Assembly (NCBI GenBank): GCA_017469845.1
Contig: JAFUFP010000013.1
Coordinates: forward strand, 1-43,567
Direction of reading: 5' to 3'
Length of the DNA: 43,567 bases
Origin: Bacteroidales bacterium
Lineage (GTDB): Bacteria > Bacteroidota > Bacteroidia > Bacteroidales > UBA932
A model generated the notes under the pieces. The model was not told the DNA's origin, did not search any database, and worked only from the letters and a program-made list of their open reading frames with translations. Position numbers and translations under genes: made by a program. Position 1 is the first letter of the stretch; the number at the start of each line of letters is the position of its first letter. Of the stretch, positions 14,561-22,824 are shown one piece after another.

Positions 14561-17047
14561 ATGATTCTATCAGAACTCCAGACCGGATCGAAGGCCGTAA
14601 TCGCCAAAGTAAACGGACACGGAAGTTTCCGCAAAAGGCTCATCGAAATGGGCTTCATTGCGGGAAAGACCGTCACGGTCATTCTCAATGCCCCTCTCAA
14701 GGATCCTATCGAATACGAAATCCTGGGATACAAACTCTCCCTCCGAAGGGAAGAAGCGTCCATGATTGAAGTCGTCAGCGAAAAGGAAGCCCTTGAACAC
14801 ATCGCCGTCGAGCATGCCCAGGAGAGGCTGGAAAGCGACGAAGAGCAGCTGATCAAACGTGAAATGGGTGAACTCGCCGCGGAGAAGAGTCATGAAATCA
14901 GGGTCGCCCTCGTCGGTAATCCGAACTGCGGCAAGACATCGCTTTTCAACATCGCTTCCGGAAGTCACGAGCACGTGGGCAACTACAGCGGAGTCACGGT
15001 GGACGCCAAAGAGGGAAGATTCTCCTACGGAGGATACAAGTTCGTCCTGGTGGATCTCCCCGGAACATATTCCCTTTCGGCTTATTCCCCCGAGGAACTT
15101 TACGTGAGGAAGAACCTCATCGAGAACGTCCCTGATGTCGTCATCAATGTCGTGGACGCCTCCAATATAGAAAGGAACCTGTATCTCACCACGCAGGTCA
15201 TCGACATGAACCTCAGGACAGTGATGGCCCTCAACATGTACGATGAACTGGAAGCCAAAGGCGATGAAGTGGACATCAAGCAACTCGGTTGGCTCTTGGG
15301 TATTCCGATATGCCCGACCGTCAGCCGTGACGGAAGGGGCGTGAACGAGCTGTTCGACACTGTCATCAAAACCTACACGCAAAGCGATCCCCAGCTCGCG
15401 CGCCATATTCACATAAACCACGGTCCCGAACTTGAGAAAAGCATCGACCGCATCAAGCTGCTCATCCAGGAGAACCGGGACATTCGCTCGCACTACTCCA
15501 CGAGATACCTCTCGATCAAATACCTGGAGAACGACAGCGACATCGAAAAGGTGATCTCAACCCTTCCCAACAAGAATGCCATCGCTTCCGCAAGGAAAGA
15601 AGAGCAGGAAAGGATCGAATCCCTTCTTCACACCAACACGGAATCCGCCATCGTTGACGCCAAGTACGCTTTCATCCAGGGAGCCCTATCGGAGACTTAC
15701 CGCCAGCATGCCGAGAACCGCTCCAAAAGGACGATAACGGACAAGATCGATGCGATCGTCACCAACAAATGGCTCGCATTCCCGATATTCATCGTCCTTC
15801 TCTACATAATGTTCAAGGCGACCTTCTCGCTCGGGAACTATCCGATGGAGTGGATAGATTGGCTCGTCGGCAAGTTCGGGGACTTCGTGTCGACGTTCAT
15901 GGTGGACGGATGGCTCAAGGATTTGGTCGTCAACGGAATAATCGCCGGAGTGGGCAGTGTACTCGTCTTCCTCCCCAATATCCTCATATTGTATTTTTTC
16001 ATCTCGATAATGGAGGATTCGGGATATATGGCCAGGGCCGCCTTCATTGTTGACAAGCTGATGCACCGGATCGGCCTCCATGGAAAAAGCTTCATACCGA
16101 TGGTGATGGGATTCGGGTGCAATGTTCCGGCCATCATGGCGACAAGGACAATTGAAAGCAGGAAAAGCCGGCTTATCACCATAGCCATAATCCCGTTCAT
16201 GTCCTGCGCCGGAAGGCTTCCGATATTCATACTTCTTGCGGGCGCGTTCTTCCCCAAACATGCGGCTTTGGCACTTCTCGGAATATATGTTCTCGGAGTG
16301 GTCCTCGCCATATTGTCGGCTCTGGTTTTGAGCAAATTCGTCAAGGACGACGACCTTCCTTTCGTCATGGAGCTTCCTCCTTACAGGGTTCCGACGGCGA
16401 AGGCCATATGGAGGCATACCTGGGAAAAGGGACGTCAGTATCTCCAGAAGATGGCGACCACGATTCTCATCTGCTCCATAGTCATATGGTTCCTCGGATA
16501 CTTCCCCCGCAGCCAGAAGCTCATCGACGCCCAAAACCTTTATGCGGATTCATACAGCGGAATGGTCTCCGGGAATCCCGAAGAGATCGCGGAGAAAGAA
16601 GCCCTCGAGCTGCAGATCAACGACCTTTACGAACAGCAGCAATCCGACTCCTACATCGGAAAGCTCGGGCAGGCTGTCGCACCTGTCCTCAACCCTCTCG
16701 GATTCACATGGAAGATGGATGTCAGTCTCCTTACCGGAGTGGCCGCGAAGGAACTTGTCGTGAGCACCCTCGGCGTGATGTATTCCCAGGGAGCGAAGAT
16801 ATCCGAAGGGGAAGACCTTTCCGAAGACACCGCGCTGCAGGCGGCGCTCTCCCAAGCGATCCAGTGGCCGGCCGCACTCGCTTTCATGGTCTTCATCCTG
16901 CTGTATTTCCCGTGCATAGCGACATTCGTCGCCATCAAGAACGAGACCGGAAAATGGAAGTGGGCCATCGCATGCATCACATACACGATGGTGGTGGCAT
17001 GGATATGCGCCTTCATCACGTTCAAAATCGGTATGCTGTTCCTTTAG
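14561..17047 (+). CDS. feoB: Ferrous iron transporter FeoA-FeoB fusion
   Basis: 828-residue inner-membrane Fe(II) importer. Residues about 1-73 are a FeoA SH3-like domain (GHGSFRKRLIEMGF). Residues about 113-290 are the G domain: G1 GNPNCGKT (119-126), G3 DLPG (165-168), G4 NMYD (225-228). The C-terminal half is the FeoB channel with two Gate motifs: MEDSGYMARAAF...GFGCNVPAI and PFMSCAGRLPIF. GTP hydrolysis gates iron uptake under anaerobic conditions. The FeoA-FeoB fusion is known in Bacteroidota. ATG 14561 is chosen because upstream in-frame codons overlap the promoter. A terminator follows at 17097. Confidence 0.95.
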   Translation: MILSELQTGSKAVIAKVNGHGSFRKRLIEMGFIAGKTVTVILNAPLKDPIEYEILGYKLSLRREEASMIEVVSEKEALEHIAVEHAQERLESDEEQLIKREMGELAAEKSHEIRVALVGNPNCGKTSLFNIASGSHEHVGNYSGVTVDAKEGRFSYGGYKFVLVDLPGTYSLSAYSPEELYVRKNLIENVPDVVINVVDASNIERNLYLTTQVIDMNLRTVMALNMYDELEAKGDEVDIKQLGWLLGIPICPTVSRDGRGVNELFDTVIKTYTQSDPQLARHIHINHGPELEKSIDRIKLLIQENRDIRSHYSTRYLSIKYLENDSDIEKVISTLPNKNAIASARKEEQERIESLLHTNTESAIVDAKYAFIQGALSETYRQHAENRSKRTITDKIDAIVTNKWLAFPIFIVLLYIMFKATFSLGNYPMEWIDWLVGKFGDFVSTFMVDGWLKDLVVNGIIAGVGSVLVFLPNILILYFFISIMEDSGYMARAAFIVDKLMHRIGLHGKSFIPMVMGFGCNVPAIMATRTIESRKSRLITIAIIPFMSCAGRLPIFILLAGAFFPKHAALALLGIYVLGVVLAILSALVLSKFVKDDDLPFVMELPPYRVPTAKAIWRHTWEKGRQYLQKMATTILICSIVIWFLGYFPRSQKLIDAQNLYADSYSGMVSGNPEEIAEKEALELQINDLYEQQQSDSYIGKLGQAVAPVLNPLGFTWKMDVSLLTGVAAKELVVSTLGVMYSQGAKISEGEDLSEDTALQAALSQAIQWPAALAFMVFILLYFPCIATFVAIKNETGKWKWAIACITYTMVVAWICAFITFKIGMLFL

Positions 17048-17096
17048 CGATAGCGGGACATCTCAGGCCCGACAAGAATAACATATGACAGTTGCG

Positions 17097-17136
17097 CCAC
17101 AGGAACAATCCAATGTTTTCCTGTGGTTTCTTTTTC
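17097..17136 (+). terminator. Terminator after feoAB
   Basis: Perfect 9-bp stem CCACAGGAA (17097-17105)/TTCCTGTGG (17118-17126), 12-base loop, then TTTCTTTTTC. It separates feoAB from the acyltransferase gene. Confidence 0.8.
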
Positions 17137-17149
17137 GCTTCACAAGCAG

Positions 17150-17157
17150 TATCTTTG
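17150..17157 (+). promoter_or_regulatory. -7 element of the acyltransferase-3 gene
   Basis: TATCTTTG, 32 bases before the ATG at 17190. No clear -33 element; the upstream DNA is the T-rich tail of the feoAB terminator. Confidence 0.55.
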
Positions 17158-17189
17158 TCGTCCCGTAACACAAGAAGAGAAAAGAAGAC

Positions 17190-18251
17190 ATGAAAGAGAG
17201 AATCGCAAGCCTTGATTACATGAGGGCGTTCGCCTGCCTGATGGTGATACTTACCCACTCGAACGAGCCGTTCTACATGGGCGCCGACGGTATGGTTGAC
17301 ATAGCCTCCCATCACAATCTGGTGTGGATTTCGATATTGGACGGATTCAGCAGGATGGCGACGGTTCCCATCTTTTTCCTAATTTCCTCCTATCTGCTTC
17401 TGCCTCTCAAAGTACCCTCCGAAAAGTTCTTCAAACGAAGGTTCGAAAGGGTTGTGGTCCCTTTCCTCGTCTGGCTTGTCATATATATGCTTTTCGAGTA
17501 TATCCCGAAAGGCAATGTGGGCCGGGGATTCTTCGACATCCTTTTCAACTTCCCGGAATCCGGTGGCCACATGTGGTTCATCTATGCACTCCTGGGCATG
17601 TACCTTTTCATGCCGGTGCTTTCCCCCTGGCTTGAGACAGTCTCCAAAAAGGGAGAAGAGGCCTTCCTCGGGATTTGGCTTTTCACTACCCTATTCTCCT
17701 ATTTCAACCTCTTCAAACCAGAGCTTTACGGAGAATCCTATTGGAACGCCTTCGGGATGTTCTGCAACTTCTCCGGATATATCGGATACATGGTACTCGC
17801 TCACTATATCAAAAAGTATGTTGAACCGAAGAACCTTTCCGTTGGAAAAACAGCGGCTGTATGTATCCCTGTCATCATCGCGGGAATCCTGTCGACTGTC
17901 GCGATATTCTACTTCAGGGCCCCAGACTGTGTTACAGTCCCTGAAACGGAGCTTCCGTTCATACACACTTCAACCATCATCGCTCTGATGAACGCCGCGA
18001 CATTCATCCTTATGCTGAAGATAACGAAGGACAGCGGATGGTTCTACAGCCTTGTGAAGGAAATATCGAAACTCAGCTACGGGATGTACCTTGTGCATCT
18101 GCTGATCCTGAATTTCTACTGCGGAATATTCTCATCGGTTATGCCGGTTCCGGCATCAATCCTGCTTACCGCATTCTGCACCTACATTACGGCATTCATT
18201 TTCACGAAGCTGGTTTCTTTGCTGCCTTTCGGTAAATATATTGTGGGATGA
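17190..18251 (+). CDS. Acyltransferase-3 family membrane protein
   Basis: 353-residue protein with about ten membrane segments. The family signature at the N terminus is clear (RIASLDYMRAFACLMVILTHS), with the expected His after the first helix and the later RRFERVVVPFL motif. Members (OafA, WecH, NodX types) transfer acetyl or succinyl groups from a cytoplasmic donor to surface sugars, lipopolysaccharide or exopolysaccharide. The acceptor cannot be told from sequence, and neighbours give no hint. It is a single-gene unit with its own promoter element and a candidate terminator at 18365. Confidence 0.85.
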   Translation: MKERIASLDYMRAFACLMVILTHSNEPFYMGADGMVDIASHHNLVWISILDGFSRMATVPIFFLISSYLLLPLKVPSEKFFKRRFERVVVPFLVWLVIYMLFEYIPKGNVGRGFFDILFNFPESGGHMWFIYALLGMYLFMPVLSPWLETVSKKGEEAFLGIWLFTTLFSYFNLFKPELYGESYWNAFGMFCNFSGYIGYMVLAHYIKKYVEPKNLSVGKTAAVCIPVIIAGILSTVAIFYFRAPDCVTVPETELPFIHTSTIIALMNAATFILMLKITKDSGWFYSLVKEISKLSYGMYLVHLLILNFYCGIFSSVMPVPASILLTAFCTYITAFIFTKLVSLLPFGKYIVG

Positions 18252-18364
18252 TTGGCGATGTGCACCGGTATTCTGCCCGGTCAACCCTTGGCTATGAGGT
18301 AGCAAAACACCTTATGAGTCTTCCTATAGAATCACGTAATATGCTGAATGATAGCATAAAGGAG

Positions 18365-18386
18365 ATTCGGCGGTCGTCCGCCGAAT
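18365..18386 (+). terminator. Stable hairpin after the acyltransferase-3 gene
   Basis: ATTCGGCGG (18365-18373), TCGT loop, CCGCCGAAT (18378-18386): a perfect 9-bp GC-rich stem with a tetraloop, 113 bases after the stop. The tail TGGTTGTGG is weakly T-rich, so it may be a terminator or an mRNA 3' end structure. The surrounding 18252-18512 holds no other convincing feature. Confidence 0.4.
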
Positions 18387-18513
18387 TGGTTGTGGCTGAA
18401 GATTGGATGCTCCCGTCAGAGATACTCTTCAATCGTATCAGCTACTCCAATCTTTCCCTAATATCTCCTCGACCGAATGAAAAAAAGCCCAAATTGGAGC
18501 CAACAATAACAGA

Positions 18514-18546
18514 AAATCGGCCTCAGAATATCTCTGAAGCCGATTT
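18514..18546 (-). terminator. Terminator of tRNA-Leu
   Basis: AAATCGGC (18514-18521) pairs with GCCGATTT (18539-18546), with an inner stem TCAGA/TCTGA after one mismatch and a 5-base loop. On the minus strand it begins two bases after the tRNA 3' end and is followed by TCTGTTATTGTT. Confidence 0.75.
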
Positions 18547-18548
18547 CG

Positions 18549-18631
18549 TGCGGTAGGTGAGACTCGAACTCACACACCCCAACGGGCACTACCCCCTCAA
18601 AGTAGCGCGTCTACCATTCCGCCACTACCGC
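18549..18631 (-). tRNA. tRNA-Leu (anticodon GAG)
   Basis: 83-base class II tRNA. Acceptor GCGGTAG (5' end at 18631) pairs with CTACCGC, discriminator A at 18549. The D arm begins GGCGGAATGGTAGAC, the anticodon stem is CTACT/GGTAG with loop TTGAGGG (anticodon GAG), a long variable arm follows, and the T arm is GTGAGTTCGAGTCTCAC. The 3' CCA is not encoded. The promoter lies at 18650-18680 and a hairpin terminator directly after. Confidence 0.95.
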
Positions 18632-18649
18632 GTTTTTGTTTTGGGATTG

Positions 18650-18680
18650 CAAAGATACGCACAATTTTCTTTTCTCCAAA
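18650..18680 (-). promoter_or_regulatory. Promoter of tRNA-Leu
   Basis: On the minus strand -7 TATCTTTG (18650-18657) and -33 TTTG (18677-18680) are 19 bases apart, a full match to the Bacteroidota consensus, 18 bases before the tRNA 5' end. Confidence 0.75.
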
Positions 18681-18786
18681 CAAACTGAAGGAAAAATCAA
18701 CCCCGAAATCAAACTTTTTTCACATTTCCGAGACAAAAAAGACCTCCTGTCGTATCCGATTCCAATGATTTTCAAGTTTTTCTTCC

Positions 18787-18855
18787 TAACTTTGCAGCGC
18801 TATCCACGAGATGGGTAGTGCGGAAGACATCTTCCTCGGGTAGGAAGACCCCGCA
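18787..18855 (+). promoter_or_regulatory. rpsP promoter element and structured 5' leader
   Basis: -7 element TAACTTTG (18787-18794) is followed by two hairpins in the 90-base leader. The first is CTATCC/GGGTAG (18800-18805/18813-18818). The second is TGCGG/CCGCA (18819-18823/18851-18855) enclosing TCTTCCT/AGGAAGA (18830-18836/18842-18848). Such a leader before a ribosomal protein gene could bind S16 or an assembly partner for feedback control. This is inferred from structure and position only. Confidence 0.45.
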
Positions 18856-18887
18856 TTTTCAACAAACATTCAAAAACAGATTCAACA

Positions 18888-19424
18888 ATGGCTGTTAAAA
18901 TTCGTCTCCAGCGCCACGGTAAGAAGAATTTCGCATTCTTCCACATTGTTGTGGCTGATTCCCGCGCACCGCGTGACGGTCGCTACATCGAGCAGCTCGG
19001 CTCCTACAACCCCAACACCAACCCTGCAACCATCATCCTCAACGAGGAGCGTGCTCTTGCTTGGCTCAAGGTAGGTGCCCAGCCCACTCCCACCACACGT
19101 CGTATCCTCTCCTATACAGGTGTTCTCCTCCGCAACCATCTTGACGGTGGCGTAGCCAAGGGCGCACTCACCCAGGAGCAGGCTGACCAGAAGTATGATG
19201 CCTGGAAGGCTCAGAGGGATGCCAAGATCGAGGCCAAGAAGCAGGGCCTGACAAAGGCTGCCGCTGACAAGGCTAAGGCTGCCGCCGAGGCTGAGGCAAA
19301 GGTCAACAAGACCCGCGCAGAGGCTATCGCCGCACGCAAGGCTGAGGCTGAAGAGGCTGCACGCAAGGCCGCCGAAGAGGCTGCCGCCGCTGCTGCTGAG
19401 GCAACTGAAACCCCTGAGGCCTAA
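18888..19424 (+). CDS. rpsP: 30S ribosomal protein S16 with long C-terminal tail
   Basis: 178 residues. Residues 1 to about 85 are the S16 core ([24 protein letters not shown], then [15 protein letters not shown]), which binds 16S rRNA and helps assemble the small subunit. The remaining ~90 residues are an Ala/Lys/Glu-rich, probably helical tail. Long S16 tails are usual in Bacteroidota, whereas most bacterial S16 proteins are 80-90 residues. Codon use is visibly biased (GCC, AAG, GAG, CGC/CGT), as expected of a highly expressed gene. It is followed after 7 bases by rimM. Confidence 0.97.
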   Translation: MAVKIRLQRHGKKNFAFFHIVVADSRAPRDGRYIEQLGSYNPNTNPATIILNEERALAWLKVGAQPTPTTRRILSYTGVLLRNHLDGGVAKGALTQEQADQKYDAWKAQRDAKIEAKKQGLTKAAADKAKAAAEAEAKVNKTRAEAIAARKAEAEEAARKAAEEAAAAAAEATETPEA

Positions 19425-19431
19425 TTGAGAG

Positions 19432-19947
19432 ATGTCTGACGCAGAGTCAAAAGGTCTGCTTCAGATAGCCCAGGTACTGAAATCCAACGGTACCGAAGGG
19501 GAAATCGTAATGGGTTTCCGTGACTTCGTACCTGAGGATATCGACTTACAGGAACCGGTGTTCATCTATTTTGATGGACTTCCGGTTCCTTTCTTCATTG
19601 AATCATTCGCAAAGAAAGGTTCGTCAAAAGCCATCGTGCGCCTTACCGGCATGAGGAATCTGGAAGACGCAGAAGAGGTCGTCGGACGTCCCGTCTACGG
19701 AGAAGACGACATCTACGGGTATGAGGAAGAGGAAAGCCTTGAAGGGCTCGTCGGTTGGACCCTTCTTGACGAGGACGGAACCAAGGCGGGAGAAGTCACC
19801 GACTTTGAAGACATTCCCGGAAATCCCTGCATTTACGTGGAGACCGCTTCAGGGCAGGCGATGATTCCTCTGCACGAGGACCTCATTCTCGAAATGGACG
19901 AGAAGAAAAGGTATATCCGCATGAGAATTCCGGAAGGACTGGTATAG
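19432..19947 (+). CDS. rimM: Ribosome maturation factor RimM
   Basis: 171-residue 16S rRNA processing factor that binds S19 and assists maturation of the 30S head. The N-terminal RimM domain (GLLQIAQVLKSNGTEGEIVMGF) and C-terminal PRC-barrel (GWTLLDEDGTKAGEVTDF, then IPLHEDLILEMDEKKRYIRM, ending PEGLV) are both present. The second half is strongly acidic. It is cotranscribed with rpsP, a conserved pairing; trmD and rplS, which often follow in other bacteria, are not next to it because a terminator lies at 19978. Confidence 0.95.
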   Translation: MSDAESKGLLQIAQVLKSNGTEGEIVMGFRDFVPEDIDLQEPVFIYFDGLPVPFFIESFAKKGSSKAIVRLTGMRNLEDAEEVVGRPVYGEDDIYGYEEEESLEGLVGWTLLDEDGTKAGEVTDFEDIPGNPCIYVETASGQAMIPLHEDLILEMDEKKRYIRMRIPEGLV

Positions 19948-19977
19948 AGTTCTCCGCCGAAGCCAGTACAATAGAAT

Positions 19978-20021
19978 ATTCCCCGGTCAGCGTTCTTCAC
20001 TTACCGGGGAATTTTGTTTTC
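19978..20021. terminator. Terminator between rimM and the convergent DUF975 gene
   Basis: Perfect 10-bp stem ATTCCCCGGT (19978-19987)/ACCGGGGAAT (20003-20012), 15-base loop, then TTTGTTTTC on the plus strand. The minus-strand side is also A/T-rich, so it probably ends both units. Confidence 0.85.
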
Positions 20022-20074
20022 TCGCCCGTGAAATCACTTTCACAGGAAAATGCGGGCCTCGGGGCCTTTCCTTA

Positions 20075-20794
20075 TCACTCAGCTGATGCTCCGGGCATAT
20101 AGTCCTTCTCCGAAGAAGGTGCCGGGGGTACTGCCGTACCTTCAGGAGTCCACGGCTTCCCGACAGTTCCATCAGCGATGTCCCTGTAGAAAACTCCGAC
20201 CGAAGTTACCATATAAGGCATGAGCCACAGATAGCCGATGCCGAGCGTGAATATACCCAATATCGCCCATCCTATGAAACTGAGTTCAAGATAGAAGACA
20301 TCGAATTTGTGTCCCTTCATCATGATACGGCTCTTTTTGAGCGTGTCGGTAATGGAAAGATCCGGCTCATCAACCAGGAGATAAGGGACGAGAACATAGG
20401 CATAACCCAGGATAATGCCGGGGATGACGAGACATATCATTCCCACCAATACCAGAAGACCAACCAGCAGATAAGTCAGCAGCATTTTCAGGTACTTTTT
20501 GAAACCGAAGCGGAACATGTTGTCCGTAAGGGCGTTGTCACCGCTTACGTACAATTCCTTGAAAGTGTTGTAGTATCCCACCTGCAAAGGTACGGCCACA
20601 AGAAACGTCAGTAGAGTCGTTCCCCCGAATATGCCGAAATACAATCCCGGATTGTTCACGGGGTCCATGAATGCTGACGGGCTCGACAACACCAGGGTCA
20701 CAACGAAGAAAACGACCGTGGCGATAAGGGAAGGAGCCCAATTGCCTTTCAAAGCCGCCAAAGCGGCATTTTTGTAGTCCTGATTCTTTTGCAT
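20075..20794 (-). CDS. DUF975-family membrane protein (second copy)
   Basis: 239-residue membrane protein paralogous to the one at 6676-7269. It shares the N-terminal AALAALKGNWAPS helix, the LVDEPDLSITDTLKKSRIMMKGHK loop and GIGYLWLMPYMVTSVGVFYRDI near the end. An extra Pro-rich C-terminal tail (about 30 residues) has no counterpart in the first copy. The function is unknown. It starts 23 bases after the GH20 gene and ends the long minus-strand lipid/polyene operon, so it is probably cotranscribed, although its relation to the pathway is unclear. Confidence 0.8.
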   Translation of the reverse strand: MQKNQDYKNAALAALKGNWAPSLIATVVFFVVTLVLSSPSAFMDPVNNPGLYFGIFGGTTLLTFLVAVPLQVGYYNTFKELYVSGDNALTDNMFRFGFKKYLKMLLTYLLVGLLVLVGMICLVIPGIILGYAYVLVPYLLVDEPDLSITDTLKKSRIMMKGHKFDVFYLELSFIGWAILGIFTLGIGYLWLMPYMVTSVGVFYRDIADGTVGKPWTPEGTAVPPAPSSEKDYMPGASAE

Positions 20795-20817
20795 ATGTTT
20801 AAAGTTTTGAATGTGCT

Positions 20818-22809
20818 TTATTTGACGACAATTTCATCAGTGAACACGAATCCGTGTTGGGGCTGGGTTCCGAGAACCGCCAGCATCCTGACATAACGGG
20901 CGGTAACATCCACCGGTGCACCGAAGAGGCTGTACATCGTTCCCGATTCCCTGCCCTCCTTTATCTGGCACGTAACGGTAGAAGCCAAGGTGAAATTCTC
21001 CCCGTCTTCGGACACCCATACCTCGGTTCTTTCCGGGAATGTGATCCAATTGGTGTAGCAGGAATAGAACCATGCTCCCACATAGTGGAGCGGTTGAACC
21101 TTTCCCAAATCTATAGTGACATCCATATCTCCGTTGAATCCCTGCCAATCGCTCTTCGAATAAGCCCATCCCCCCTGTTTCCCGTCTGTGAGGGCAGTCT
21201 CCCCGTCAGCGGAATAAGTCCTGCTGTAGGGTTTGGAGTACTTGACTTCGCACCCCCTCGCGAGATGGTCCACTTTCACATAAGACTCCGGACGGTCTCC
21301 GTATTCATTCGCAAGGTCGAAAGGATGATATCCCTTGTCCTTGAGCTGCTCCACGAGCCGAACGGAACGTCCCCGGAAGGAGGTGAACTCCCTTTCAGTT
21401 TGGGGTGTCCAACCGATTTCCGCGACGGCGAAGGTTCTGGGATAAAGCATGTATTCGACATGCTCTTCCGTCGGGACGAACTCTGTCCAAAGGTTGGCCT
21501 GAACTCCGAGAATATGGTCAAAATGTTCTTCGGGAACTCCTTCGAGAGGGTCATAGGAATAGATCCTTGTCAAGGGGATATATCCTCCGATGGCCAAAGG
21601 TGAATAAAGCGGAGCGTCCTGGTAATAATCGATATAGCAATACGTATTCGGGGACATGATGACATCATGGCCCATCGCAGCAGCTTCAATTCCGTTCGCC
21701 GTTCCCCTCCACGACATGACAGTCGCGGAAGGTGCCAATCCTCCCTGCATTATCTCATCCCATCCCAGAAGATGGCGCCCCTTGGATTCCAGGTAATCCT
21801 CTATCCTATGGACGAGATAACTCTGAAGGCCGTCAACTCCGTCAAGATGCTCCTCCTCCATCCTTTTGCGGCACAAAGGGCACTCCTTCCAAGAACTCTT
21901 CGAAGCCTCGTCTCCACCTATATGGATGTAAGTTGAAGGGAACATCTCGATGATTTCATCGAGGATACCTTCCAGAATGCGGAAAGTTTCTTCATTGCCG
22001 GGACACACGTCGGAAGAAAACACCTTCTCTTTACCGTCAGCCGAAAGACAGGCTACCTCGGGATAGGCGGCAAGGAGTTCGGCACTATGACCGGGCATCT
22101 CTATTTCGGGAATGATATTGATGTTCTTCTTTCGGGCATAAGAGACAATTTCGGCGACCTCCTCCTTCGTGAGAAATCCTCCCGTAGCCTCAGGGGATCC
22201 CTGCTCGGCATAGTGCTTACCCGAAGAACGCCACTCGGTCCACTCCTTTCCCTTCCTCCATGCGGCGTATCCGGTAAGACGCGGGTAAGACGAAATCTCC
22301 ACTCTCCAGCCGGCATCATCGGCAAGGTGAAGATGAAGGGAATTCATCTTCAGCATGTCGAGAACATCGATCTGACGGAGAATGAAATCCTTGTCACGGA
22401 AGTTACGGCTTATGTCGAGCATGATGCCCCGGTGGGCGAACCTGGGATAATCGACAATCGAGCAGAATGACAGGGTATCCGAAAACGAGGCCATATACGA
22501 AAGGCTCTGCCGGGCCCTGTATTCACCGACATCCCCTGTACAGTAAATGTCCACTCCCCTTTTCCCGACTATGAGTCTGTACGCCTCATTGTAAGCGAAG
22601 TCCTTAAGGGAAAGGGCCTTCAACTCCCTAAGGAAGTTCCGGTCAGCGGAATGGACCCTTATGTCGGAACCGTCCCCTTTCAGGATGTACTCTCCCTCAA
22701 ATACTTCATACCCGACAGGTTTCGGAATGATGATATCAGGACATACCGCAGCTGAAGCTCCGGAAGAAAGAAGCAACACAGCGGCAAGTATGAGAAAGAG
22801 CCGTCTCAT
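20818..22809 (-). CDS. Beta-N-acetylhexosaminidase, GH20
   Basis: 663-residue exported glycosidase that releases terminal GlcNAc/GalNAc by substrate-assisted catalysis. It has a signal peptide (1-20), a GH20b-like alpha/beta domain (about 25-120) and a catalytic TIM barrel from about 123 to 490. The Asp-Glu catalytic pair is at D300-E301 in HIGGDEASKSSW, and substrate-binding HLADDAGWRVE, EIEMPGHS and MSWRG are present. The C-terminal region (about 535-663) is a discoidin/F5-8C-like carbohydrate-binding domain. It lies 15 bases after the LolA-like gene, so it shares that operon's transcript. The usual role is host or dietary glycan degradation. Confidence 0.93.
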   Translation of the reverse strand: MRRLFLILAAVLLLSSGASAAVCPDIIIPKPVGYEVFEGEYILKGDGSDIRVHSADRNFLRELKALSLKDFAYNEAYRLIVGKRGVDIYCTGDVGEYRARQSLSYMASFSDTLSFCSIVDYPRFAHRGIMLDISRNFRDKDFILRQIDVLDMLKMNSLHLHLADDAGWRVEISSYPRLTGYAAWRKGKEWTEWRSSGKHYAEQGSPEATGGFLTKEEVAEIVSYARKKNINIIPEIEMPGHSAELLAAYPEVACLSADGKEKVFSSDVCPGNEETFRILEGILDEIIEMFPSTYIHIGGDEASKSSWKECPLCRKRMEEEHLDGVDGLQSYLVHRIEDYLESKGRHLLGWDEIMQGGLAPSATVMSWRGTANGIEAAAMGHDVIMSPNTYCYIDYYQDAPLYSPLAIGGYIPLTRIYSYDPLEGVPEEHFDHILGVQANLWTEFVPTEEHVEYMLYPRTFAVAEIGWTPQTEREFTSFRGRSVRLVEQLKDKGYHPFDLANEYGDRPESYVKVDHLARGCEVKYSKPYSRTYSADGETALTDGKQGGWAYSKSDWQGFNGDMDVTIDLGKVQPLHYVGAWFYSCYTNWITFPERTEVWVSEDGENFTLASTVTCQIKEGRESGTMYSLFGAPVDVTARYVRMLAVLGTQPQHGFVFTDEIVVK

Positions 22810-22824
22810 GGTATGAGTTTGACT

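Noticed and set aside
14570..16534. Long minus-strand open frames opposite feoAB
   Set aside because: Antisense shadows of a gene with complete G-domain and channel motifs; no promoter or start signal supports them.
18248..18556. 102-codon open frame starting ATG 18248, overlapping the acyltransferase stop (ATGA)
   Set aside because: It runs through a terminator hairpin and into tRNA-Leu, holds a perfect GC-rich hairpin, has codon use unlike its neighbours and shows no family resemblance. More likely untranslated 3' DNA, though a decayed gene cannot be excluded.
20854..21603. 249-codon plus-strand open frame opposite the GH20 gene
   Set aside because: Antisense to the GH20 catalytic and carbohydrate-binding regions; no domain resemblance.
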